The notes beneath the pieces are model-generated. The model had not been told where the DNA came from. It saw only the letters and a program-made list of their open reading frames with translations, and ran no database searches. A stretch of 41,700 nt of DNA. It comes from Cloacimonetes bacterium UBA3900. GTDB taxonomy: Bacteria > Cloacimonadota > Cloacimonadia > Cloacimonadales > Cloacimonadaceae. Location: positions 178,116 through 219,815 of the forward strand of contig DGFM01000017.1 in the NCBI GenBank assembly GCA_002391675.1, read 5' to 3'. The translations under genes were made by a program, and so were the position numbers. Positions 17,285 to 25,051 of the stretch are shown here, one piece after another. Every line of letters begins with the position of its first letter. The stretch's first letter is position 1.

Positions 17285-18012
17285 GGGCTAAACCTTATAG
17301 TGATTAGATATGGGTTTTGGGTGTCGGGGCGACCTCGGAATCCGAAGGTCATGTCTTTCAAAATCTTGATTGCTTCGGCGTCGAAGCGGCTATTATTGGA
17401 TTGCACCACTCTGATGGAGCTTTCTATGAGTCTGGCGGTTTCATCCACCCTGAAGCTGAGCTTTACCTCGGCAAAATCTCCCAGAGTATGGGTGCGGACT
17501 TTGGTATCGGTGCGCACCAGTTTGCCGCCTTCGATAGCTGCACTCACCGATCCCGCTGCAGCCGGGCCTCTGGCTCCGCTCACCGTTTCACGCAGTGCAT
17601 CCACGGCTTTGGGATTGCTTCTGATGCTGGAAGGGATCTGCAGCGTAGGTGTTTGAAGCGCAAACACGGGTGCTTCAACAAGTTCGTCTCTACCGGGATG
17701 CGATTCACCCCTGGTAGGCGCAACAGGAGGGTTTTGAGGCCCCTTGGGCAATGAAGAAGCCTTGGGGCTCTGTTTGGTCTTGGGGCTGATATTTGCCGGA
17801 GCCCCACCGGCTGCGATGGTAATCTCGGTTGAGGGACTGCTCACCGTCACCGTGGTTACATCATCATCGATGAATTCATCACTCCAGCTAACCTCATACC
17901 ACGTCTGAGCCTTCATCACGGGCAGCATCCAGATCATCGTGATGATGATCAAGATCAGATGCGCTCCGATCGAGATGCCCAAAGGCAGGTATTGACGGTA
18001 TTTAGCGAGCAT
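17281..18012 (-). CDS. TonB-family energy transducer
   Basis: Periplasm-spanning protein that passes proton-motive force from an ExbB/ExbD motor to the outer membrane. A single N-terminal membrane helix (about 10-32) is followed by a low-complexity Pro/Ser/Lys-rich linker (about 60-130). The C-terminal domain (about 165-243) ends in a TonB/TolA-like repeat: EVKLSFRVDETARLIESSIRVVQSNNSRFDAEAIKILKDMTF. The 243-residue length is typical of TonB. It overlaps exbD by 11 bases and folP by 4. TolA is the main alternative; with only one ExbD-type gene and no TolB/Pal nearby I prefer TonB. Confidence 0.85.
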   Translation of the reverse strand: MLAKYRQYLPLGISIGAHLILIIITMIWMLPVMKAQTWYEVSWSDEFIDDDVTTVTVSSPSTEITIAAGGAPANISPKTKQSPKASSLPKGPQNPPVAPTRGESHPGRDELVEAPVFALQTPTLQIPSSIRSNPKAVDALRETVSGARGPAAAGSVSAAIEGGKLVRTDTKVRTHTLGDFAEVKLSFRVDETARLIESSIRVVQSNNSRFDAEAIKILKDMTFGFRGRPDTQNPYLITIRFSP

Positions 18013-18415
18013 TATTCTTCTCGGGCAACCTGGTGGCTATGAATATCTTTTCAAATCCGGCAGCGCGAATCAGGTCCATCACCCTGATTACGCTTTGCAG
18101 CTCGGTTTCCTGCTGAGCAGAAAGCCTCACTACCTGATCAACAGACTTGAATTGCTCTCTGAGGGCATCCTCCAGTGTATCCAGAGAATAGACACCCTTC
18201 ATGAAGTGAATCGTGTTCTCATTTTCAAAGACCACGTGCAACACCTGCGGTGCCTGATTTTGAGAAGACGTAGAAGCCGGCAGCTTGATGGGCAGGCCGG
18301 TTTGCGTGGCAAAATTGGATGAGAGCAACAGGAAAATGATGAGCAGGAACACCACGTCTGACATGGATATCAAAGCTGTGCCACTGATTCGTTTTCTGGA
18401 TGTTCTGATTTTCAC
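18002..18415 (-). CDS. exbD: ExbD/TolR-type biopolymer transport protein
   Basis: One-helix partner of ExbB in the proton-driven motor. The membrane helix at about 15-37 (ALISMSDVVFLLIIFLLLSS) carries the conserved Asp that takes part in proton transfer, and a small periplasmic domain follows (QVLHVVFENENTIHF...). The length of 137 is normal. The start is GTG, 3 bases after the exbB stop, with only a weak ribosome site, so coupling to exbB is likely. TolR cannot be excluded from sequence alone. Confidence 0.88.
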   Translation of the reverse strand: MKIRTSRKRISGTALISMSDVVFLLIIFLLLSSNFATQTGLPIKLPASTSSQNQAPQVLHVVFENENTIHFMKGVYSLDTLEDALREQFKSVDQVVRLSAQQETELQSVIRVMDLIRAAGFEKIFIATRLPEKNNAR

Positions 18416-18418
18416 GTC

Positions 18419-19036
18419 TTATCGCTCTATCTTCTGATAGCGGACCAGATGTTCGACGGCTTTCTCTTGCATATCTTTGGCAAAGTTTTCCAAGTGTTGC
18501 ACCAGGTCATTGTAAAGAACGATGGCTACGATACCCACAATCAAACCGCCAACGGTGGTAATCAAAGCTTCCCAGATACCACCGGCGAGGATGTTGATAT
18601 CAATGCCATTCTGGCTCTGGCCCTGGATGTTCATAAACACTCTCACCATACCGGTCACGGTTCCCAGGAATCCGATCAGAGGTGCGATTGCGGCGATGGT
18701 AGAAAGCCAGCCCATGCCTTTTTCCAGCTTCAGGATCTCGGATTCTGCGGCGGTTTCCATGCTCTCTTTGACGAGCTCCATATCGACATCTTCAGAATTG
18801 TAAAGCTTATCCAGCATCACACCCAGAGGTGAGTCTATGCCATAAACGCGCAATATCGCCCTCACATTGTCCAGCTTTTCCTGCTGGGAAATCAGACTGG
18901 CGATCTTGGCATTTGCCTTACGGGCTATCTTGAGACTGCGATATTTATCAATCGCAATGGCTACTGCAGCAATGGAAAGCAGCAGCAGCACATACATCAA
19001 AATGCCGCCCCGTAAAAACAGACTGAATATGGACAT
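18419..19036 (-). CDS. exbB: MotA/TolQ/ExbB proton-channel protein
   Basis: Pentameric inner-membrane scaffold of the ExbB-ExbD-TonB motor. Three membrane helices: about 9-27, about 115-140 (LSTIAAIAPLIGFLGTVTGMVRVF, the family hallmark) and about 150-175 (ALITTVGGLIVGIVAIVLYNDLV). The length of 205 fits the shorter ExbB/TolQ members. It is first in the six-gene operon, with GGGGAA upstream; a hairpin at 19069-19110 separates it from serC. Confidence 0.92.
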   Translation of the reverse strand: MSIFSLFLRGGILMYVLLLLSIAAVAIAIDKYRSLKIARKANAKIASLISQQEKLDNVRAILRVYGIDSPLGVMLDKLYNSEDVDMELVKESMETAAESEILKLEKGMGWLSTIAAIAPLIGFLGTVTGMVRVFMNIQGQSQNGIDINILAGGIWEALITTVGGLIVGIVAIVLYNDLVQHLENFAKDMQEKAVEHLVRYQKIER

Positions 19037-19068
19037 TTAATTTCCCCAGATTTACTATTGTTAAGAGC

Positions 19069-19110
19069 GGCGAGCGAAGGCGCCTTTGCAAAGCTTCGCT
19101 TTCGCTCGCC
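19069..19110 (-). terminator. Candidate terminator hairpin after serC
   Basis: A perfect 10-bp stem (GGCGAGCGAA / TTCGCTCGCC) with a 22-base arm between lies 33 bases after the serC stop and upstream of exbB. On the minus strand it is not followed by a proper T-run, so it may be a weak or factor-assisted terminator or only an RNA-stabilising hairpin. Confidence 0.45.
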
Positions 19111-19142
19111 ATTATGTTATCGGTCAATGAAATCGGGATTTA

Positions 19143-20228
19143 TTAACCGTGTTGCTTCTGGAATTCACGCATGAATTCACCCAGAGCCTTGGCTGCTGGC
19201 AGAGGCAGTGAGTTGTAGGTGCTGGCACGGCAGCCACCCACATCACGGTGTCCTTTCAGGCCGATCATGCCATTCTTTCTTGCTTCGGAAACAAAGAGAG
19301 CCTCGAGCTCCTCGGTCTCCATGCGGAAGGTGATGTTCATGAGAGAGCGATATTCAGGATCAGCAGCGCCTTTGTAGAATCCACCGGATGCGTCGATGGC
19401 ATCATAGATGTATTTGGCTTTGGCGATGTTGTTCTGCTCGATCTTCTCCAGGCCGCCAAAGTTCTCAATCCACTTCAGCACGAGGCCGATCATGTAGATG
19501 GTGAAGGTGGCGGGAGTATTGAACATTGAGCCTTTGCTGGACATGAGCTTATAGTTGAGCATCGAAGGCACATCTTCCCTGGCTGTCTCCAGGAAGTCTC
19601 TCTTGATGATCACAACAGCGGTTCCAGAGGGGCCCACGTTTTTCTGTGCGCCGGCATAAATCAGGGAATAGCGCTTTGCATCAATGGGTTTGCTCATGAA
19701 GTTTGAAGACATATCTGCGATCAAGGGCACATTTGCGGGCACTTCCGGATCTTTCTTCCATTCGGTGCCGTAAATGGTGTTGTTGGTTGTGATATGCAGA
19801 TAAGCAGGGTTTTCGGAAAGCTGCCAGGTCTCGGGAATGTAGGCAAACTTGCGGTCTTCACTGCTGGCTGCGACATGCACTTCTTTGCCGAGCTTCTTGA
19901 TCTCAGTAATTGCTTTCTTACTCCACACACCGGTATTGATGATGTTGGCCTGCTTGCCTTCGGGAAGGAAGCTGAGGGGCACCATCAAGAATTGCATGCT
20001 GGCACCACCCTGCAAGAAGAGAACATCATAGTCATCACCGAGGCCATAAATGCGCTTGACTGCTGCATAAGCTTCGTCGATGATAGCCTGATATTCTTTA
20101 CTGCGGTGACTCATTTCCATGACGGATAAGCCCATTCCTTTGTAATTGAAGAAATCAGCCTGAGCTTCTCTCATCACCTCTTCCGGCAATACTGCCGGAC
20201 CTGCGTTAAAGTTGTGTACACGTTCCAT
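19143..20228 (-). CDS. serC: Phosphoserine aminotransferase
   Basis: PLP enzyme converting 3-phosphohydroxypyruvate and glutamate to phosphoserine in serine synthesis (also used for pyridoxal phosphate in some bacteria). It begins with the SerC signature HNFNAGPAVLPEEV and contains GLSVMEMSHRS and DMSSNFMSKPID, plus the PLP-lysine region YAGAQKNVGPSG near residue 190. The C-terminus KGHRDVGGCRASTYN is diagnostic. The length of 361 is standard. AGGAGG lies 7 bases before the ATG. It is read alone from a candidate promoter at 20268-20296. Confidence 0.96.
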   Translation of the reverse strand: MERVHNFNAGPAVLPEEVMREAQADFFNYKGMGLSVMEMSHRSKEYQAIIDEAYAAVKRIYGLGDDYDVLFLQGGASMQFLMVPLSFLPEGKQANIINTGVWSKKAITEIKKLGKEVHVAASSEDRKFAYIPETWQLSENPAYLHITTNNTIYGTEWKKDPEVPANVPLIADMSSNFMSKPIDAKRYSLIYAGAQKNVGPSGTAVVIIKRDFLETAREDVPSMLNYKLMSSKGSMFNTPATFTIYMIGLVLKWIENFGGLEKIEQNNIAKAKYIYDAIDASGGFYKGAADPEYRSLMNITFRMETEELEALFVSEARKNGMIGLKGHRDVGGCRASTYNSLPLPAAKALGEFMREFQKQHG

Positions 20229-20267
20229 GTGTATCCTCCTGAGTATGTATTTTTTCAGTTTGGAGCA

Positions 20268-20296
20268 AGTATTTTCTACCCCTCGTTTTAAGGCAA
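20268..20296 (-). promoter_or_regulatory. Candidate promoter for serC
   Basis: On the minus strand TTGCCT (20296-20291) and AATACT (20273-20268) are separated by 17 bases, with transcription expected about 30-35 bases upstream of the serC ATG. Both boxes depart from consensus. The rpsO candidate uses the same AATACT box. Confidence 0.45.
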
Positions 20297-20369
20297 GCCT
20301 TTTTTTCTGTTTCAGAAATATGTTGACGTAAAAGGGGTTTTTATTTTCTTGTAGTTAAAGGTTATTTAT

Positions 20370-20951
20370 ATGATACATAGATTTTTAGAGAACACCAAAG
20401 TCGTTCTTGCATCTGGCAGCGATCGCAGAAGATTTTTGCTTCAGATGATGGGAGTTAAGCCCTTAGTGCTCCCCTCTTCCTACGCAGAAACCCCAAACGG
20501 GCTCCCGCCTGCCGAGCAAGTAATAGCTCATGCCAGCGCCAAAGCTCGCACCGTGCAGCAAGACTTGGATCCGGATTGCCTGGTTATCGGTGCAGACACG
20601 ATTGTGGTGATAGATAAGATGATCCTGGGCAAGCCTCGCAACGCTGCGGAGGCCAGGGAGTACTTACGTTTACTTTCCGGACGCAGCCACTGGGTTTACA
20701 CAGGCATCTGCCTGCTCTACAAAGACCATGTATCCACAGGTTACAGACGCACCAAGGTCACCTTTGACAGCCTCACCGAAAGCGACATCGAGGAATACGT
20801 GGCCACAGAAGAACCCATGGACAAAGCCGGTGCTTATGGCATCCAAGGCTTTGGTGCTCAATTTATCACCGAGATCGAAGGCTGCTATTTCAACGTCATG
20901 GGCTTCCCTCTCAATCTCTTTTATCAGCTCTGCCGCGAGGTGATGGCGTGA
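20370..20951 (+). CDS. maf: Maf family nucleoside triphosphate pyrophosphatase
   Basis: House-cleaning enzyme that hydrolyses non-canonical or excess nucleoside triphosphates to monophosphates, and is linked to septum formation in some bacteria. The substrate loop LASGSDRRRFLLQMMG near residue 14, the catalytic-Asp segment GADTIVV and the GKPRN, DKAGAYGIQGFG and FNVMGFPL motifs are all present. The length of 193 is typical. It is first in a four-gene plus-strand group and ends in GTGA overlapping the amidohydrolase start. The ribosome site is AAGG, 8 bases upstream. Confidence 0.94.
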   Translation: MIHRFLENTKVVLASGSDRRRFLLQMMGVKPLVLPSSYAETPNGLPPAEQVIAHASAKARTVQQDLDPDCLVIGADTIVVIDKMILGKPRNAAEAREYLRLLSGRSHWVYTGICLLYKDHVSTGYRRTKVTFDSLTESDIEEYVATEEPMDKAGAYGIQGFGAQFITEIEGCYFNVMGFPLNLFYQLCREVMA

Positions 20952-22429
20952 TCATCCACAATGCCCACTTCTATATAGACGGCAGCTTTGAAAACAACAT
21001 AAAAGCCATCAAAGCGGAACAGGGAAAGATCACGCAGCTTTTGGAGCACGTCCCCACCCGCCTGGACGAAGCTATAGATTTACACGGCGGCTACGCCTAT
21101 CCCGGCTTTATCGACTGCCATACCCACAGCATCTCCGGCGGCATCTACACCCTGGGAGTAGACCTCTCCGGATGCCCGGACATCGCTTCTTTAAAAGCCC
21201 AAATCTCCATGCAAGCGCAGAAGCAGGAGTCGGGCGCCTTGATCTTTGCCTGGAACTTTGACGAAAGCTCGCTGGCAGAAAAGCGCTTCCCCAGCCAGGC
21301 AGAGATAGATGAGCTCTGCCCTGATCAGCTGCTTTTGCTCAGGCGTATCGACGGCCATTCCTGTATGCTGTCTTCAAATGCCAGAGCCAGGATCACCGCC
21401 CTGAAGAGCAAGGATACCATTCTGACCGGCGCCGAAAATGACCTCGTAACCAACTGGTTTCATGCTCAGCTGGACGACGATGCGGTGATGAGCGCCTATC
21501 ACAGCGCGGCCAAGGTTGCGATGCAGGGTGGTTTTACCACAGTCCATACCATGATCGGCGATGCCGAGATGAGCATCGACCACTTCATAATGCTGCAAAA
21601 GAGGCTGGATGAGCTGCCCATCGAATACATCCTCTATCCCCAAAGTTTCAATATAGACGCCGCTCTGGAAGCAGGCAGTCCCCGCATCGGCGGTTGCATC
21701 CTGGCCGATGGCTCCATTGGCAGTCATACTGCCGCTTTAAGCCAGCCATACCGGGATAAAGCCTCCTGCGGCACTCTCTATAAAACCGATGAGTTTTGGC
21801 GAGCCTTCATCACCAGAGCTCACGAAAACAACCTTCAAGTAGCGATTCACTGCATCGGAGACTCGGCTATCAAGCAGGTCAACGATGTATACCTTGAGCT
21901 CCAGCAAACCAATCCCAAAGACCTGCGTCACCAGCTCATCCACTGCGAAATCTGCCCGGATGAACTGATCGGCCAGATCAAAGCCTCTCAAGCCGTACCC
22001 GTGATGCAGAGCGCTTTTGATCTCTACTGGGGAAATCCCGGTGGCTTCTACGAGCAGAGATTGGGTGTAGCTCGCCTCAGACAGATGAATCGCTTTGCTT
22101 CGCTCATCCGGAGCGAAATACCCGTCTGTGGATCAAGCGATTGGTATGTGACGCCGATGAACATCGCCATGAGCATACACGCCATGATCCACCATCACAA
22201 TCCGCTTGAGCGTATCTCCGCTCAGGATGCGATAAAAACCTACACAGAAAACTCAGCCCGTCTCAGCCATGATGAGATGCGCTTGGGAAAGCTGCAACAT
22301 GGCTTTCAGGCTGACCTCAGCGTCCTGAACACAGACCTCACCAAGCCCTTTGATTATCAGGCTGTGCGGACGAAATATATAGTCAAGAAAGGAATGCAAG
22401 TTTATGCTTACACGCCGAATTGCCCTTAA
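20948..22429 (+). CDS. YtcJ-like metal-dependent amidohydrolase
   Basis: Zinc-type hydrolase of the amidohydrolase superfamily (Amidohydro_3, YtcJ group). Metal ligands are visible: HTH in FIDCHTHSISGG, His in VAIHCIGDSA, His in LIHCEICPDE, and the C-terminal Asp in CGSSDWYV. N- and C-terminal parts form the small beta-sandwich around the barrel. The length of 493 is slightly below the usual 530. The substrate is unknown; relatives act on amides and formamides. It starts at GTG overlapping the maf stop (GTGA) and overlaps the next gene by 26 bases, so the group is one transcript. Confidence 0.85.
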   Translation: MIIHNAHFYIDGSFENNIKAIKAEQGKITQLLEHVPTRLDEAIDLHGGYAYPGFIDCHTHSISGGIYTLGVDLSGCPDIASLKAQISMQAQKQESGALIFAWNFDESSLAEKRFPSQAEIDELCPDQLLLLRRIDGHSCMLSSNARARITALKSKDTILTGAENDLVTNWFHAQLDDDAVMSAYHSAAKVAMQGGFTTVHTMIGDAEMSIDHFIMLQKRLDELPIEYILYPQSFNIDAALEAGSPRIGGCILADGSIGSHTAALSQPYRDKASCGTLYKTDEFWRAFITRAHENNLQVAIHCIGDSAIKQVNDVYLELQQTNPKDLRHQLIHCEICPDELIGQIKASQAVPVMQSAFDLYWGNPGGFYEQRLGVARLRQMNRFASLIRSEIPVCGSSDWYVTPMNIAMSIHAMIHHHNPLERISAQDAIKTYTENSARLSHDEMRLGKLQHGFQADLSVLNTDLTKPFDYQAVRTKYIVKKGMQVYAYTPNCP

Positions 22430-23021
22430 CGCCGGTGACCTCAATTCATTGATGGACATTGAGGCCACATACCACCCAAAAGCTGATCTGGCAGATATTT
22501 ACAAGCTGCTCTGTCAGGCTTACTATGGCCCCAGTCACATGGGAAAAGAATTGGCCGCGATCCGTAAAAGCCTCGCGGAAGAACTCAAGCAAAAAAGGAA
22601 AATATACACGCCTCTACTGCAAGACATAGGCAATCGTAAAGGCTTCTACCGTGTTTCCCTGGACCTGATCCCGTATTTGCCGGAAGAGGGTGCAGCTCCC
22701 GTGCCTCTTTCTTCCATCCCCAAAAAGCTGAGTCGCACCCAGCCCAGCGAAGCCCAGATAGATTATATGGCCTTTTTGATCCAGGATTCCTGCTTGGTAA
22801 TGGACGTGGATATACGCAGCTGGAAAGCCACTTGGCGCAGGCTGTGGCCCAGGATAGAAGCTCGCTATAAACCCAGTGAGGAAATCACCGAATTCGTGGT
22901 GGAGCACGTGCAAAAAGCTGCCATCACCAAACACTCCAAAAACTATAAAAAACTCTATCAACCCCACTACCGCATCTTGCATCACAAGCTGCTGAAGACC
23001 GTGTTTGATATCGAAGCATAA
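22404..23021 (+). CDS. Conserved protein of unknown function
   Basis: A soluble 205-residue protein that I cannot assign to a named family. The segment HPKADLADIYKLLCQAYYGPSHM (about 23-45) and RVSLDLIPYL (about 78) recall an uncharacterised group of bacterial proteins with a D-[IL]-Y-K-L-x-x-Q-A-x-x-G-x-x-H pattern. No signal peptide or membrane helix is present, and the C-terminus is basic. The start at 22404 overlaps the amidohydrolase end; AGGA lies 11 bases upstream. An alternative Met at 22452 has no ribosome site. It is 15 bases before gltX. Confidence 0.8.
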   Translation: MLTRRIALNAGDLNSLMDIEATYHPKADLADIYKLLCQAYYGPSHMGKELAAIRKSLAEELKQKRKIYTPLLQDIGNRKGFYRVSLDLIPYLPEEGAAPVPLSSIPKKLSRTQPSEAQIDYMAFLIQDSCLVMDVDIRSWKATWRRLWPRIEARYKPSEEITEFVVEHVQKAAITKHSKNYKKLYQPHYRILHHKLLKTVFDIEA

Positions 23022-23036
23022 GAAGAGGAAGCCACT

Positions 23037-24470
23037 TTGAGTCAGATCCGTGTTCGTTTCGCCCCCTCACCCACCGGCTATCTGCATATCGGCGGGCTGA
23101 GAACCGCCCTCTATGATTATCTGTTTGCCCGCTCCTTGGGCGGAAAGTGCATCCTCAGAATCGAGGATACAGACCGCAATCGACTGGTGGAAGATGCGGT
23201 GGAAAACCTGATCCAATCGCTGGAACAACTCGATCTCCATTTTGATGAAGGCCCCGGCATAGGCGGAGATTATGGCCCTTACATCCAGAGCGAACGCCTG
23301 GAGCTCTATCACCGCGAAGCCGAGCGGCTTTTGGAGACCGGACACGCCTACTATTGCTTTTGCACGCCCGAAACCTTGGACGAAATGAGGCGCAAACAGC
23401 AAGAAGCCAAAGAATTTGTGAAATATGACAGGCGCTGTCTGAACCTCACTCCGGAGCAGGTCCAAGCCAGATTGGACGCCGGAGAATCGCACGTGCTGAG
23501 GCTCAAGATGCCGGATGACCACGAGTTTACAGTTGAAGACCTCATCCGGGGAACCGTGCAAATAGACGCCTCTCAATCCGACGATCAAGTCCTGGTCAAG
23601 TCCGACGGCTTTCCCACCTATCATCTGGCCGCCGTGGTGGACGACCATTATATGGAAATCTCACACGTGATCCGCGGCGAAGAATGGCTCTCCAGCACAC
23701 CCAAACACATCTGGCTCTATCAGTGTTTAGGCTGGGAACCGCCCAAGTGGGTTCATCTGCCCCTTATCCTCAACCAAGACCGCAGCAAGCTCAGCAAACG
23801 CATGAACGACGTAAGCGTGGAAAGCTACTTGCAAAAAGGCTATCTCAAAGAAGCACTGATCAATTTTATTGCCCTCCTGGGCTGGCATCCGGCAGACGAC
23901 CGTGAGTTTTACAGCCTCGAAGAGCTCTGCCAAACCTTCACGCTGGAAAGAGTGAGCAAGGCGGGGGCGGTGTTTGACCTCACCAAGCTGGATTGGATGA
24001 ACGGACACTACCTCAAAGAACTGCCCCTGGAAACAATCGTAGAGCGCAGCTTGCCCTATTTTGATGCTGCAGGACTCAAGGTGCCCGAAAAAGACAAGCT
24101 CCATAGAATGGTGGAGGTCGCCAGACCGCGCTGCAACCTGCTTGCAGATATCCCGGTTTATTGCCGGATGTTCTTGGAGACGCCCAACCCGCAGGGCAAG
24201 GAGCTGCAAAACCTCCAAAGCGAAGACTCCAAAAAGGTGCTCTCCTGGTTTGTGAACAACCTGCCTTCGCACTTCCCCTTGGATGCTGAAAAGGTGGACT
24301 CCTTAGTCAAAGAGGCTCTCACCGCCACGGGTTTGAAAGCAAAAGCCTTTTACACGCCTCTGCGACTGGCTTTGATCGGCCAGGCACATGGACCCGACCT
24401 GCCCAATACTTTTGCCATTTTGGGAGACGACGAAGCGCTTGCCAGGATTCAAGCGGCCTTGGAGCTCTGA
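23037..24470 (+). CDS. gltX: Glutamyl-tRNA synthetase
   Basis: Charges tRNA-Glu with glutamate. Class I signatures: HIGG of PSPTGYLHIGG at about 17-20, and KLSKR at residues 251-255, the KMSKS equivalent that closes over ATP. The bacterial all-helical anticodon-binding C-terminus is present. The length of 477 is standard. The start is TTG (MSQIRVRFAPSPTG) with GAGG upstream. Whether it also charges tRNA-Gln for the amidotransferase route cannot be seen here; no GlnRS or gatCAB gene is in the window. A strong terminator follows 35 bases after the stop. Confidence 0.96.
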   Translation: MSQIRVRFAPSPTGYLHIGGLRTALYDYLFARSLGGKCILRIEDTDRNRLVEDAVENLIQSLEQLDLHFDEGPGIGGDYGPYIQSERLELYHREAERLLETGHAYYCFCTPETLDEMRRKQQEAKEFVKYDRRCLNLTPEQVQARLDAGESHVLRLKMPDDHEFTVEDLIRGTVQIDASQSDDQVLVKSDGFPTYHLAAVVDDHYMEISHVIRGEEWLSSTPKHIWLYQCLGWEPPKWVHLPLILNQDRSKLSKRMNDVSVESYLQKGYLKEALINFIALLGWHPADDREFYSLEELCQTFTLERVSKAGAVFDLTKLDWMNGHYLKELPLETIVERSLPYFDAAGLKVPEKDKLHRMVEVARPRCNLLADIPVYCRMFLETPNPQGKELQNLQSEDSKKVLSWFVNNLPSHFPLDAEKVDSLVKEALTATGLKAKAFYTPLRLALIGQAHGPDLPNTFAILGDDEALARIQAALEL

Positions 24471-24504
24471 CAAATATAGCAACAACATTTAAAAACTGTA
24501 TATT

Positions 24505-24538
24505 CCACCCGTACCCTGCGGGTGGTTTTTTGTTTTTT
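24505..24538 (+). terminator. Intrinsic terminator of the maf-gltX operon
   Basis: A 7-bp GC-rich stem, CCACCCG (24505-24511) with CGGGTGG (24519-24525), has a 7-base loop and is followed by TTTTTTGTTTTTT. This is a textbook rho-independent terminator. Confidence 0.93.
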
Positions 24539-24549
24539 GGGGCGCAGAT

Positions 24550-24845
24550 CTCCTACCTTTATAGTAGGTGATACTTTTCGAAACCGGGAACCGAGAAGAG
24601 CAGTCGTTTTTGAAAAATTTGACTGCGCATCGTGAAATATGCAAACAAATCCGCCTCCGAAAACGTCGATTTCATGCGGCCTCCCTTAGGGGCTCCTGTG
24701 GGTCTCCTTTGGGATCCACAAGTAACCCAAAGTAAACCCATAGGTTACGCATTTGAGCGCCGAGGATACCCGAGGGTGGGGCAAGCCGGGGCAAAAGTCA
24801 AATATTGAGGTGGGTGCGTGTTTTTTGCAAAGAAATTAAGGGCTG
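24550..24845 (-). repeat. Complete copy of the intergenic repeat, inverted
   Basis: Read on the minus strand, this copy starts near 24845 with GCCCTTAATTT (also at 41590-41600). It passes through TGCGTAACC..TGGGTTT (24751-24732, 17 of 20 bases the same as 41681-41700), then a CTTTGGG / CCCAAAG inverted repeat (24732-24726 and 24713-24707). Next comes the 30-base block 24689-24660, identical to window bases 1-30, and it ends in the hairpin CCTAC / GTAGG at 24568-24552. The length is about 300 bases. The only open frame, ending at 24559, is not conserved in the other copy. It begins right after the gltX terminator. Confidence 0.8.
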
Positions 24846-24928
24846 AAATCTTCGCTTATTCAGGGCAGGTTTGGTGGCAGAATAATCCGAGTGTTAAGTT
24901 TTAATTATATCGTTTTAGACAATAAGTC

Positions 24929-24955
24929 TTGACACAATCGAACGCTTTCTATATT
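24929..24955 (+). promoter_or_regulatory. Promoter of the tetR-efflux operon
   Basis: TTGACA (24929-24934) is a perfect -35 box and TATATT (24950-24955) a good -10 box. The 15-base spacing is short, which often marks promoters tuned by a regulator. Apart from this promoter, the operator and the repeat, the 24471-25051 gap shows nothing I can name. Confidence 0.55.
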
Positions 24956-24990
24956 TGGTTCGAATACAATCTATAGGTCACCAAACAACA

Positions 24991-25008
24991 CCTAACAAAT
25001 GTATTAGG
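24991..25008. promoter_or_regulatory. Candidate TetR operator
   Basis: CCTAA (24991-24995) and TTAGG (25004-25008) form a perfect inverted repeat with an 8-base centre. It lies about 30 bases after the expected transcription start and 44 bases before the tetR ATG, a usual place for an autorepressing TetR-family operator. Confidence 0.4.
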
Positions 25009-25051
25009 CACACATTAACTAAACTTATATTCACAAACAACCGAGGAAACA

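Noticed and set aside
20323..20350. TTGACG upstream of maf as a promoter
   Set aside because: No acceptable -10 box is found at 16-18 bases spacing.
24950..24975. GGTTCGAAT, resembling a tRNA T-loop
   Set aside because: No matching acceptor, D or anticodon stems surround it, and it falls in the promoter region of the tetR operon.
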